From Piezodorus guildinii (lineage: Eukaryota > Arthropoda > Insecta > Hemiptera > Pentatomidae): 64,000 nt of DNA. The notes beneath the pieces were generated by a model. The model did not search any database, was not told the DNA's origin, and saw nothing but the letters and a program-made list of their open reading frames with translations. A program made the position numbers and the translations under genes. The stretch spans positions 20,184,871-20,248,870 of the forward strand of contig CM041298.1 of assembly GCA_023052935.1 (NCBI GenBank), written 5' to 3'. The first letter of the stretch is position 1. Each line of letters starts with the position of its first letter. Positions 49,640 to 60,135 of the stretch are shown here, one piece after another.

Positions 49640-51135
49640 TAAAAAATGTGTTACGCGCAACATACGACTTTCACTTACCTCCGTTGTTGAAATCAATTTT
49701 AATATTTTTAAATGTGACGAACAGTCTCTTCGATTGATTCATTTTTATTTTCCATGTTTTTGCCCAGCAAGCTATGTCGTCCAGATGTTCTTGGAGTGCC
49801 TTAGAAGCCTTAGAGGAATCTTTGTTGGATGTCAGGATAGCTGAATCGTCAGCAAAGGTTGCTATAAGTGTTTCTGGATGCTGTGGGATGTCAAAGCAAT
49901 ATATATTAAAAAGTGTTGGACCTAAAACGCTGCCTTGAGGTACACCTGTTCGTCACATTTTCTTTAAAACATAACTCTTGTCTCCAGGTCTTTTACGATA
50001 ATAATCCAATACCAGTTTCAGACACAGTACGTTATTTAGGACTTTACCTTGACAAACGACTAACAGGGGCATACACCTCAAACGAAAAATAAAAGAACTA
50101 AATCAACGATATGGACTTATTTCAAGGTTACTAGACAAACGTTCAAAATTATCATTGACGAACAAATTAACTATTTATAAAGTACTAATAAAACCCATTT
50201 GGACATATGGCATTGAGTTTTAGGGAACAGAAAAAAAGTCAAACATCAAAATTATTCAATCATTTCAATCAAAATTACTTAGGAAAATTATAAATGCCCC
50301 TTTTTACGTATCTAACGAGACACTACATACTGACCTAGACATTATATTCGTCATTGCAACTGCCACTGATCGCTACAATAAATTTCATGACAGACTGATC
50401 CTAAATTCAAACCCGCTGACTCAAAACCTATCAACTGCCTCAAACCCATATAATCCGCCCAGAAGACTATCGAGGAGCTGGCCAAGAGACCTGAAATATT
50501 GAAAGTTATTAGTTTTTTTTTTATCTATCTCATGTAGTTTGTTACATCTTTTGTTAGCATATTTGCTTATTGCATAAAAAGCAGATAGCAAATACAATGG
50601 TAATGCCAACAAAACTTCTATGAATAAATAAATAAATATTTTTAAATACAATTAGAGATTAAAAAAAAAATTAAATAATTAATTACATTGAGCTTCAAAT
50701 GAAACATGTGTTTTATTAAATTATCTATTATATAGATATCTACGACAATCAGTTGGGTTTATCGGCTTTTCGTCACTCTCCGTTAACTTTTCCAATAGTG
50801 TGTATAAGATAATATTTTTTCTAAAATATTTAGCTTTCCAAAGGTATATTATACATCTATATTACAGTTTTTATGTTCAGAAATACAAAAATTGTATACA
50901 AAAATATTTTTACTATTTTATCTTTAGTTGTATATCGAATTTATTCGACTTATTTATTTATCCGTTTTTTTATAAATGCTAGAAAGATGATATATTTATT
51001 TTTATAAAATCTAAAAGATTGATGGTTCTTTAGAGGAACTAAATATAAACTTTCGGCATTTAAGCCCTGTCAGACTATTTAAATCAGAATGAAACTGATA
51101 TCATATCGGAGCCTTCAAATTTTACATCGATATTG
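49640..51135 (+). repeat. R930 repeat split by a twin-primed Jockey insertion
   Basis: 5' end GTGTTACGCGCAACATACG and ACTTTCACTTACC at 49645-49680. Resumes at 50635, through the GAAACATGTGTTTTATT block to the TTACATCGATATTGC block near 51130. The 3' end is lost at the junction with the next copy. Confidence 0.8.
49714..50634 (+). pseudogene. Jockey-type LINE with 5' inversion (twin priming)
   Basis: 13-bp TSD AATATTTTTAAAT (49701-49713, 50635-50647). The left part (49714-49953) is antisense and encodes GVPQGSVLGPTLFNIY and FADDSAIL ... WKIKMNQSKRL. The right part is sense and continues downstream: VTFSLKHNSC, DTVRYLGLYLDKRLT, KPIWTYGIEF, and ends RRLSRSWPRDL near 50500, then a 3' UTR and AATAAATAAATA tail. 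About 11 bp (CTGTTCGTCAC) is present in both parts, inverted. A fourth Jockey family in the window. Confidence 0.85.
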
Positions 51136-51149
51136 CTAGTTTATTCAAA

Positions 51150-51960
51150 TTAATTAAAATTAAAAAAAAAATAAGATGTGTTTTATTAAATAATCTATTA
51201 TATTATTATCTACGACAATCAGTTCACATTATCGATTTTTTATCGCTCTCCGTAAACTTTTACAATAGTATGTATAAGATAATATTTTTTTAAAAAATAT
51301 TTAGCATTCCAACGGTATATTAAACATATATATTACTGTTCCTAAGTTAAAAAAATTAATGTTGCATTAAAAAGATATCTTTTTTGTTTTTTTCTTTTGT
51401 TGGATATCGGATTCGTTCAACTTATATCTTTACCTGGTTTTTAACAATGCTAATCAGATGATATGGTCAATTTCATAAAACATACAAAATTAAAAGTACT
51501 TTAGAGAAAGAAAATATAAAATATCGGCATTTAAGCCCTGTCAGACTATTTCAATCAGAATGAAACTGATATCATATCGAAGCCTTCAAAATTTACATCG
51601 ATATTGCTAGTTTATTCAAAATAATTATTGCCGTTTTTTATAAAATCGTAAAAAGATGCAATATGCGTGGTATAAAGTGGTTCTTCTAGTTAGCTGATTT
51701 TAATGAAAAAGTTGCTTTAACATCTCGTGCATATATTGTAGTTGTCTTAAATATGAAATTGCAGTTTCGTACGACTTTTAGTTTTTGCCACCCCAAACGG
51801 GCACTCACACAAACGTTTTGAGGGATTCGGTCATATGGACTTGGGGGTCGCGAAAACGTGAAATTTCTGGTGAAAGCGGGAATTTGAAAATTTTCCCGAT
51901 CGCAATACTTTTTCTTACTATCTATTTTCATATATACGTAATGAAAGTAATAATAAAAAA
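51150..51960 (+). repeat. R930 repeat, 5' truncated, abutting the previous copy
   Basis: Starts at ATGTGTTTTATTAAATAATC, a block already present at 50705 in the preceding copy, so the two form a partial direct duplication. Runs to a diverged 3' end (CATATATACGTAATGAAAG and TAATAATAAAAA). Confidence 0.8.
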
Positions 51961-52236
51961 AAAAAAAAAAATGAACTTCTTCAAGTTCAGAAGTACATAC
52001 AGGAATTCGTACTGTTTTCAGGTTTAGCAGAGGTGGTCTCTCATCCAACTTCTTCAACAGGCATTTTAGCTATAAGAACTATTTTTTTAGATTATAATCA
52101 TGAACATTCTTAAGTTCTATTCTGATATTTTATTTTGAAAGTTTTGTTTGTTAAAGATGTTTACTTGACATCCGAAATAGTAGAAATACAATAAAAAAAT
52201 TAATAAGTTGGTTTATGATTAGGGTCATTAGATTTT
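51961..52236. other. Unclassified sequence
   Basis: A-run, then mixed sequence with CTCATCCAACTTCTTCAAC. No element assigned. Confidence 0.4.
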
Positions 52237-53770
52237 TATTACTTTCACTTACCTATGTATGTATAGTAATAAAAGTACTGTGTTCGTAAAAATTTCGTAT
52301 TTGAGTTTTAACAGGAAATACACGTTTTAGGGTTCTCTGAGTCCAAATGATCAAGTCCTGTAAAAAGGATTATGTGTGTGATAATTCTAACTTAAAGACG
52401 GTAAGTTCTATAAAACTGAAATTTCCTATTTTAAAGGCCTGAAATATATTCCTGAGATGTTACAGCAAATTATACCATAAATCGATTACTTACTGATTTT
52501 CTCAAAAACAGCTCTAATGATTTTGATTAAGTTCACTAGATTAATTCGAAATTTAATATCGTATAGGATTCATTCTAATCGAATTAGTTCGACAGGGCTG
52601 AAATGCAGATATTTTTTAATTTTCTTCATCTAAAGTACCTTTAATTTTGTAAGTTCCAAACGATATCATTGTATTAGCATTGATAAAAAAAATCTGGTGC
52701 GGGCAACACACGACTTTCACTTACCTCCATTTTTAAAATCAATGAAAGAATTTTCAAATAGAGTTAGAGATAAAAATACGTGAGATTATTAAGGAATTAA
52801 TCAAATTGAATTTATATAGAAACATGTGTTTTATTAAAAAATCTATTATATTATTATCTTAAATAATCAGTTAGATTTATCTTCTTTTCATCACTCTCCA
52901 TTAACTTCTAAAAGCTTGTGTATGAGATGATATTTTTTCTAAAATCTTTAGCTTTCCAACGGTATATCATTCATGTATATTACTGCTCTTATGTTTAAAA
53001 ACGAAAAATTGCATTAAAATAATATTTTTTCTGTTTTCTCCTTTAGTTGGGTATCGAATTTATTCAATTTATATATTTACCTGTTTTTCATCAGCGCTAA
53101 CAAGATAATCTAGTTATTATTATTGAATCTAAAAAATTAAAGGTACTTTAGAGGAAGAAAATTTAAAATATCGGCATTTAAGCCCTGTCAGACCATTTTT
53201 ATCCAAATAAAACCTACATGATATTAAAGCCCATTTAATTTTACATCGATATAGCGAGTTTAATCAAAATCGTCAGAACCGTTTTTGAGAAAATCGAAAA
53301 AAGGTGCAAAATGCATGGTATAAAGTGCCTCTTCTGGTAAGCTCATTTTGATGAAAAAAGTTTTGTCACGTTTCGGGCGTATAGTTGTCTTAAATATGAA
53401 ATTTCAGTTTCATAGGACTTACCGTTTCCGCCCGGGAGTTACCACAGAACACACACACACAGACACACACACACACACAGACCTTTTTGCGGGACTTGGT
53501 TATTTGGACTCAGGGGACCCTAAAACGTGTATTTCCGTTGAAAACTGGAATTCGAAAATTTTCACGATCGCAATACTTTCCTTACTATATATAGTAAGTG
53601 AAAGTAAAAATGGTTAAAAATAGAAGTTGAATGAATTCAATAAAAAATTAGAGTAGAAAAGAGGGATTTTTTTTTCGAACATAAGAATAGTAATCGTTAT
53701 ATTGTATAATATACTATATTTTAGTATAGTATATCTTCGAAAAGTTGAATATTAAAAAAAAAATAAAATG
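52237..53770 (-). repeat. R930 repeat (older copy) interrupted by a younger R930
   Basis: 52237-52692 is the 3' half of a minus-strand copy (TTACTTTCACTTACCTATG, then the inverted internal blocks to ATTAGCATTGAT). 53606-53770 continues it (GAATTCAATAAAAAATTAG, TTCGAACATAAGAATAGTAA). The plus-strand copy at 52693-53605 sits between, in an A5 run. Confidence 0.8.
52693..53605 (+). repeat. R930 repeat, full-length reference copy
   Basis: 913 bp, non-coding. The 5' end is TCTGGTGCGGGCAACACACG, with a subterminal repeat ACTTTCACTTAC at 52713-52724. The 3' end is GTAAGTGAAAGT (53594-53605), its perfect inverse, overlapping the palindrome CTTACTATATATAGTAAG (53581-53598). It holds a (CA)n tract at 53450-53480. 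The empty site, reconstructed from the host copy, is an A5 run. Subterminal inverted repeats, a 3'-terminal palindrome, an internal microsatellite and insertion in A/T homopolymers recall non-autonomous Helentron (HINE/DINE-like) elements. A MITE is the alternative. Class is inference, family status is certain. Confidence 0.9.
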
Positions 53771-53934
53771 TTATCTTGCATAAAAGCTGCATAAATAAAA
53801 GGGAATAAAATTATGTGTTATTTGTAAATAATAATTTATATTTTTATATTATACATTCAATCCAAAACATATATTTCCAACGAAACTGATTTTTAATTCA
53901 ACAGTCTAAAAATTAATTTTAACAATCCAAGTTG

Positions 53935-54303
53935 CTCGCCGTTTTAGGCTACTTCAACACTTACTAGACAAACGGTCAAACCATCCTCTGAACTACAAAA
54001 GACTCATCAACACGACTATTATAAGACCAATCTGGACTTACGGAGTAGAGCTTTGGGGCTCTATTAAACCATCAAATTCTTCCCCCATCCAATCCTTACA
54101 ATCCAAAATCCTTCGTAAAATCCTCAACGCTACTTACTTTTTCACGAATAAACTTATCCATAAAGACTTTAATGTTCCCTATGTTACTGATTTGGCCCGG
54201 ACCAGGTATCAATCCTTTCATGACAAACTCCATTCTCACTCTAACCCACTAGTTTCAATCCTTTCTTCCTCTTCAATTCCGGATAATCCTCCGACGATAT
54301 GAC
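53935..54303 (+). pseudogene. Jockey-type RT C-terminal fragment
   Basis: Open frame RFRLLQHLLDKRSNHPLNYK, TIIRPIWTYGVELWGSIKPS, SIPDNPPT then stop, lacking the terminal KRRWPRDL. Same family as 42694-43782. Truncated at both ends. A T-run starts at about 54306. Confidence 0.85.
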
Positions 54304-54660
54304 ATTGTTTTTTTTTTTTTTTTTTTTTTTTGTTCATCGCGTTGTCTTGATCTCGAAAATCTTTTAGATTTATCTCCATCTTCAAAAAAAAAAAAAAAAA
54401 AAAAAAAAACTGAGCTATGAGCGTATTTATGTGTAAGATTTCAATTTTTTTTTTCTTTTTTCTATGTTATATAATTATTAGCGGTTTTTTGGTTGAGAAA
54501 CTTTATTTTGAAAAAGAATTTTTAAATTGAATTTGATCAAATATATAGGATTTTGGCCACTAAATCGCTAGTTTTTCCCACTACGCGGTGATTCCGTCGT
54601 TTATGTTAATCAGCATTGAGCCGTCAGTCATTTCAAGCATTCTGTTTCTTTAACTTTAAC
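54304..54660. repeat. Homopolymer-rich segment
   Basis: T-run at about 54307-54331 and A-run at about 54386-54409 flank short unassigned sequence. They could be tails of two opposed retroposons, but no bodies were identified. Confidence 0.5.
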
Positions 54661-54693
54661 TACAATAAGTAACGGTAAAAAACCAGTTTTGGA

Positions 54694-54850
54694 ATGGACA
54701 TCTTTACACTGTTTGATTCCATCTCAATGAAATATCGATCGATTCTATTGGTTAACTCGCAAACCAATGAGAAGCCAAAGCAGCCGCATCCAATCAGGCG
54801 CGGTGTTCCTCAAGGGACAGGGCTCCAACACCTGTTGTGGCCTGTCTATG
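54694..54850 (+). pseudogene. Possible RT remnant
   Basis: Frame contains RRGVPQGTGLQHLLWPVY, which resembles the GVPQGSVLGPLLFxxY motif of LINE RTs. The surrounding sequence does not align with any LINE in the window. Weak. Confidence 0.3.
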
Positions 54851-55204
54851 GCAAATTGACTATTGTCTTTGAAATCTCAACTATCTCCTACCTTAGTACA
54901 TCTCTAGGGGTACGTTGGAGTTGCTATTTCTGAACCAAAAGAACAAAAATAGGCAGAAATATTTAATAAAAAGACTGAGAACATCAAAATCTTTTGAGAA
55001 CTTATATGCTTTCGAATATTAAATTAATTATATAATAAAGACAGGACAGATTAAAGGATCCTTGAAAATGGATTAGGGCTGAAACGTTGGAGAGATATAA
55101 GAAATGGAAAGGTTGTTAAGTGAACAATGTAAATCATTTGTTTTTTTAAAAGAACCTAATATTAAAATTTGAGAGAAGTTAGTTTTCGACGACTATAAAA
55201 AACA

Positions 55205-55510
55205 AAAGGCCTTTTCTATAGGCCTGAAGAAAGTCTATAATTTCGGCACAATAAAATTAAGTTAATACTTAATTGTTTGTTTATTTGACTGCACCCTCGA
55301 CTTACTTATTACCCCCCATACTTACTACGACCATATATATATATATATATATATGACAGTCAATTATTCTCATTTCACGATGATTTCTAGCAAAATAACA
55401 AATAACAATCTCACTATTGTTCTTATAGCCCTAAAGAAGGCCTATAATTTAGGCCGAAACGTCGGCACTATAAAATTAAGTTTATAATTAATTGTCTGTT
55501 TATTCAATAA
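55205..55510 (+). mobile_element. Two degraded arms of the hammerhead foldback family
   Basis: 55205-55300 has GGCCTGAAGAAAGTCTATAA, a deletion of the GGCCGAAACG part, then CGGCACAATAAAATTAAG and TTGACTGCACCCTCGACTTA. 55425-55510 has CTAAAGAAGGCCTATAATTT then AGGCCGAAACGTCGGCAC. The two are in the same orientation, separated by a (TA)n tract (55329-55353). In the second, G5 of the hammerhead core is A, but stem I can extend as GGC...ATAA with TTAT.GCC. Confidence 0.55.
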
Positions 55511-55589
55511 TTTTATTGAAAATTATTCACACAAAGAAATACAAAAATAATAAAAAATTATAAATTGTAATAATAATTGTAATTGCAAT

Positions 55590-56088
55590 TGTAAAATTTA
55601 TAAATTATACTAGGACCAAGAAAAACAGAAGATGGATACAGACTGCAAATCAAGAAAACAACGGAAAAAACACGCCCACATCGAGACGGACATCAGGAAA
55701 AGAAGACTGAAATTCTATGGGCGCATACTAAGACTACCTAAAACAAGACTGACAAGACAAATACACGAAGCAACAGCAACACTCAAAAGCACTACGAACT
55801 GGATCAAACAGACACGAGAAGTCTTACAAAGAGCGGACATAAGACAAGAGGAAATCCAATACAGAAACATATTTAGAGACAAAATAAACAAATGGAAAGT
55901 AACCCTAGAGCAAAACAATCAGAAACATTACAGACCCATATGGTCTGCAGAAAGATAAGAGAAGTTCAACCAAAGAATGAGACAATACTGGCAAGACAAC
56001 AGGAACAAGAAATAAGAAAATTGAGTCATAACTGCTTAGCTCCTTCCTTTTAGGGAGATATCGCACTAATAATAATAATAATAAAATT
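55590..56088 (+). pseudogene. LINE RT C-terminal fragment, family unclear
   Basis: LGPRKTEDGYRLQIKK in one frame, then KRRLKFYGRILRLPKTRLTR in another: a typical C-terminal block (TEDGYRLR...RRLKFYGHI) of arthropod RTE-like LINEs. Ends with hairpin-forming CTCCTTCCTTTTAGGGAG and (TAA)n at 56068-56085. No similar copy elsewhere in the window. Confidence 0.6.
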
Positions 56089-56111
56089 TATAAATATATT
56101 TTAACTTTGCT

Positions 56112-56852
56112 GTGTGTTAATAAAAACCGGTTAAACAAATAGGTCTCGAATTAAATACCGATAAGACGAAATATATGATTAGTTGCAGAAATGGTGGCGA
56201 TCTTGATGATATTAATATTTCAGGTCATACTTTTGAACACGTAGAGAAATTCAAGTATTTAGGTTCAATGATAACAAGAAAAAATGAAATCCAGGAACAA
56301 ATAAAGCCCGGTTAAAGGTGGGAAATGCGTGTTATTATTCAGTTGCTAAATTACTTAGCTCGCGACTTCTGTCTAAAAACTTAAAGGTTAGAATTTATAA
56401 AACTATTATTCTTCCAACGGTTCTTTACGGATGCGAAACGTGGCCGCATTACTTTGAAGGATGAACAACGGCTTAAGGTTTTCGAGAATAAGGTACTGCG
56501 TAAAATATTTGGTCCGAAGAGAGATGAGGCCACTGGGGAGTTTAGAAGGTTGCACAACGCGGAATCGCGGAGTTTGTACCCTGTGAATATAATTGAGTTG
56601 ATAACATCGCGGAGACTCAAATGGGCGCGTAAAGTTGTTGGGCTTAGTGAGGAACGGATTCCGAGAAAGTTGGGATTCGCTGAACCGACTGGTAGGCGTC
56701 CGAAGGGTAGGCCGAAGCGTCGATGGGAGGATTGCATTAAGGCTGATCTCGGGGGCTTGGGCTTGACCGGTGAACATTGGACGAGTCTATGCAGGCGAAG
56801 TTTGGTGATATCGGCATCGAACCTTCGGATTCGGTAAGCCTATTATTATTAT
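56112..56852 (+). pseudogene. RTE-like LINE (ATT-tail family), 5' truncated
   Basis: 15-bp TSD TATTTTAACTTTGCT (56097-56111, 56853-56867). Starts in GKEIGLELNTDKTKYMIS-like sequence (frameshifted). The C-terminal block is open over 127 codons (MKDEQRLKVFENKVLRKIFG, RRLKWARKVVGLSEERIPRK, GRPKRRWEDCIKADLGGLGL). Hairpin GAACC-TTC-GGATTC, then (ATT)n. The perfect TSD suggests a recent insertion. Confidence 0.88.
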
Positions 56853-56867
56853 TATTTTAACTTTGCT

Positions 56868-57297
56868 ATTAATCTTTTTAATAATTTAACGCTTATCTGA
56901 CCACGTCTCTTAGTAGAATGCTCTGTATCAGTATTTCTCGAATGTTACCTTATCAAAATGTAATGTTTGCAATCAAAATGTAAATATAAAATATTGGAAA
57001 TATCGAGAATTATGTCACAAAAACTTGAGTCAGAAAAAAAAGAAAAACATATTTATAATCCAAAGGACAAACGTAAAACCTACTTTATGAGCATGTATTA
57101 AAAAAAGTAAGTCTTGAAATACTTCATCCTTTCCACATATTGTTCTCGCCCTCCTACCAACCCTTTGGTGGGAGGGGGTTGATGATGAATGCTTAGGGGA
57201 TATTAAAGTAGTACAACACAGGAATTATACATGGCTTCGTCCATCCAACAGAAATAAAACCATACTCAGCCACAAAATTGTCCCTTTTCAACAGGAC
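56868..57297. other. Unclassified sequence
   Basis: No element recognised. 57140-57185 has a GC-rich inverted repeat CCCTCCTACCAACCC / GGTGGGAGGG. Confidence 0.4.
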
Positions 57298-57307
57298 TAA
57301 CACTTTA

Positions 57308-58266
57308 TAATAATAATAATAATAATAATAATAGGCTTAGCGAACCCGAAGGTTCGATGCCGATACCACCAAATTCCGCCTACACAGACTCGTCCAATGT
57401 TTACCATTCAAGCCCAAGCTCCCGAGATCAGCCTTAACGCAATCCTCTTATCTCCGCTTCGGCCTACCTTTCGGACACCTACCAGTCGGATCAGCAAATA
57501 CCAACTTTCTCGGAATCCGCTCGTCATCGAGCCCAACAACTTTATTCGCCCATTTGAGTCTCCGCGATGCAATCAGCTCAATTATATTCACAGGATGCAA
57601 GTTCCGCAATTCCGCGTTGTGCAACCTTCTAAACTCCCCAGTGGCCCATCTCTCTTCGGACCAAATATTTTACTCAATACCTTATTTTCGAAAACCTTAA
57701 GCCGTTGTTCATCCTTCAAAGTAAGCGGCCACGTTTCACATCCGTAAAGAACCGTTGGAAGAATAATAGTTTTATAGATTCTAATCTTTAAGTTTTTAGA
57801 TAAAAGCCGCGAACTAAGTAACTTAGCAACTGAATAATAACACGCATTTCCCACCTTTAACCGGGACTTTATTTCTTCCTGAATTTCATTTTTTCTAGTT
57901 ATAATTGAACCTAAATACTTGAATTTCTCTATGTGTTCAAAAGTATGACCTGATACATCAATATCACCATGATCGACGCCGTTTCTGCTACTAATCATAT
58001 ACTTCGTCTTATCGGTATTTAATTCGAGTCCTATTTCTTTACCGGTTTTTATTAACACACTTGTATTTAGTTGTATGGTTTCCGTGTCTTCCCCTAGCAG
58101 TACCAGATCATCGGCATACCCCAAAACCGGAATCTTGTCACCCATATTTAAGCCTTTCTCGGTACACATCATCTTTTCTATGACATATTCTAAAGCTATA
58201 TTAAATAACACAGGTGAAAGGGAGTCACCCTGTTTCAAACCCTATCGCACCTCAAATCTCTCGGAG
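57308..58266 (-). pseudogene. RTE-like LINE (ATT-tail family), longest copy
   Basis: 10-bp TSD TAACACTTTA (57298-57307, 58267-58276). The minus strand opens at MKQGDSLSPVLFNIALEYVI and is open for 216 codons through GYADDLVLLGEDTETIQLNT, KTKYMISSRNGVDHGDIDVS and TVLYGCETWPLTLKDEQRLK. A 1-base deletion then shifts the frame near 57645, and the rest (to the RRWEDC and 3' hairpin) is in another frame. This copy best defines the family's RT. Confidence 0.88.
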
Positions 58267-58276
58267 TAACACTTTA

Positions 58277-59150
58277 GGCGTATTAATTTTAAGATGGATT
58301 GACATCGCCTATTATTAAAATATTTGAAGTTCTAGAACTTACCTCAGGAAAAAGAAAACATCAGTTGTTTGAAGATAAAAAAAATAGGGCTTGTTCCTGT
58401 TTCGGGTCGTGTTTACATTACGCTCCGGCCGTGTTTCGTTATTCATTTTTTTCTCTTATTTACTTATAAGGGGATATGAAAATATATGTATGAGGCAAAT
58501 AAGGAAAGTTCAATGAACTACATCAAGTATGGAATAAAGCACAAAAAAAAAATTTCATAGACCCACTTATAAAAGAACTTCAAACAAAAACACTGTGCCT
58601 CTGATCAAACGAACAAGTTAGGTTGTAAGCTTTCAGGAATTTCATACTTTGTTTTAGAGGTATAGAGAGCAAAATATAAAATTAAATTGATGCTACTATA
58701 TAAACTCGTTATCATTTTAATTTAACCAATATTTTAAAAGCCAATGGGCTGTAGTTAAAAAAAATACAGATATATTTTTCAGATTAAATTTCGTCCATCT
58801 AATCCAAAAATTATACTCTCACTTGGACCTATAATGAAAACTTTTCCTCTATTCTCAAGTTTTCGTGACTCCTCTCCTAAAATGAGTCTACTGTCTTAAA
58901 GGTTAAAAGGTTGAGAAAATAGTAAACGGAAACCACTGATATTACAATGAGTATTAAATTCCTTACAAAACATGAAAATAATCATTAAAATCGGTAAATA
59001 AAAAGCGGAGATATTGTTTTCTAAACTAAGCAGTTGTGATAGGCCTTTTTCATTTCTTCTTAAGCTCTCTGAATAATTAATTTCTATATAACTTAATTAG
59101 CTACACCGGAATATAAATTTAAATCTTATTTTTGAGATCAAGGCACCTCG
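58277..59150. other. AT-rich sequence with one copy of a minor repeat
   Basis: 58930-59060 shares AAACATGAAAATAATCATTA and AGCGGAGATATTGTTTT with 60435-60500. No coding frame. Confidence 0.5.
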
Positions 59151-59159
59151 TTGAACAAA

Positions 59160-60135
59160 GAGAAAAAAAAATTAATCACCGTCATAAATGGTCTTCGTAA
59201 ACCTATGAAATCCTGCCCAAAAGTGTCCTTTAATGATGTTCCGCTTGTCTCGGTTAAACAGATCCGCTACTTAGGCTTCCTGCTTAACAAACGTATTAAA
59301 TCTAATCCACATACAAGACTGAAAAGTCAAGAAACCACTTGCCGATTTCGGTTAGTTCAACATTTACTTGACAGACGCTCTAACCTTTCACTTAACTACA
59401 TAATACTCATTTACATGACAATCATGGACATACGGAATTGAGCTTTGGAACTGTACTAAGCCATCAAACTCTTCCCGTATCCAATCCTTACAATCCGAAA
59501 ATCCTTAATGCTCCTTATTTTGTCACGAATAAAATCATCCACAAAGACCTTAATGATCCATGTGCTGCTGATTTGGCCCGTACCAGGTATCACTCCTTTG
59601 TTTGTTTATTTATTTAACGTCACTTTATGCTACTATGGCTAATCGGACGATGCTACAGTGGGAGTCCTAAATTTTGCCTATCCAGGTTTTATTAGGATAG
59701 GGATCTTTAACGAGTACCTGACATCGCACAGGCTCGGGACCACCTTTTAACGTTCCCTCCGAAGGACGGCGTAACTAATGATTTTTTACTCCCATTAAAA
59801 AATCCTAGGACCACCTGCGGGTTTGAACCCGTGACCTTTGCATAGGAGGCTGTTACGCTAGCCACCCAGCTACAAGTGATCTCTCAAGGGTATCAATCCT
59901 TAAATGACAAACTCCATTCCCACTCTAATACGCTAGTTTCAATCCTTACTTCTCCTTCAATTCCTGACTATTCGCTGAGACGTCTGAATAGAAGATGGCC
60001 TCGAGACCTTCTTATTTATATGCACTACTAGAGTATAGCCAATGGACTGTTTCTCTTTGTCTTTTTTCATGCATCATTAAGCAGCATATTTACTTGTTGC
60101 ATTATTATATACAGTTGTAAATATCAATAAAAAAA
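59160..60135 (+). pseudogene. Jockey-type LINE 3' fragment split by a SINE
   Basis: Left part 59160-59598: KSCPKVSFNDVPLVSVKQIR, YLGFLLNKRIKSNPHTRLKS, with frameshifts. Right part from 59889: the DRYHSF-equivalent continues to RLNRRWPRDLLI near 60017, then a 3' UTR ending CAGTTGTAAATATCAATAAA near 60130. Same family as 42694-43782. Confidence 0.85.
59599..59888 (-). mobile_element. tRNA-derived SINE, family 1, full length
   Basis: Inserted in the Jockey fragment with a 13-bp TSD GGTATCAMTCCTT (59586-59598, 59889-59901). Minus strand: A box TAGCTGGGTGG, B box GGTTCAAACCC, T6 hairpin, core and AAATAAATAAACAAAC tail. Proves the SINE was active after this Jockey copy landed. Confidence 0.93.
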
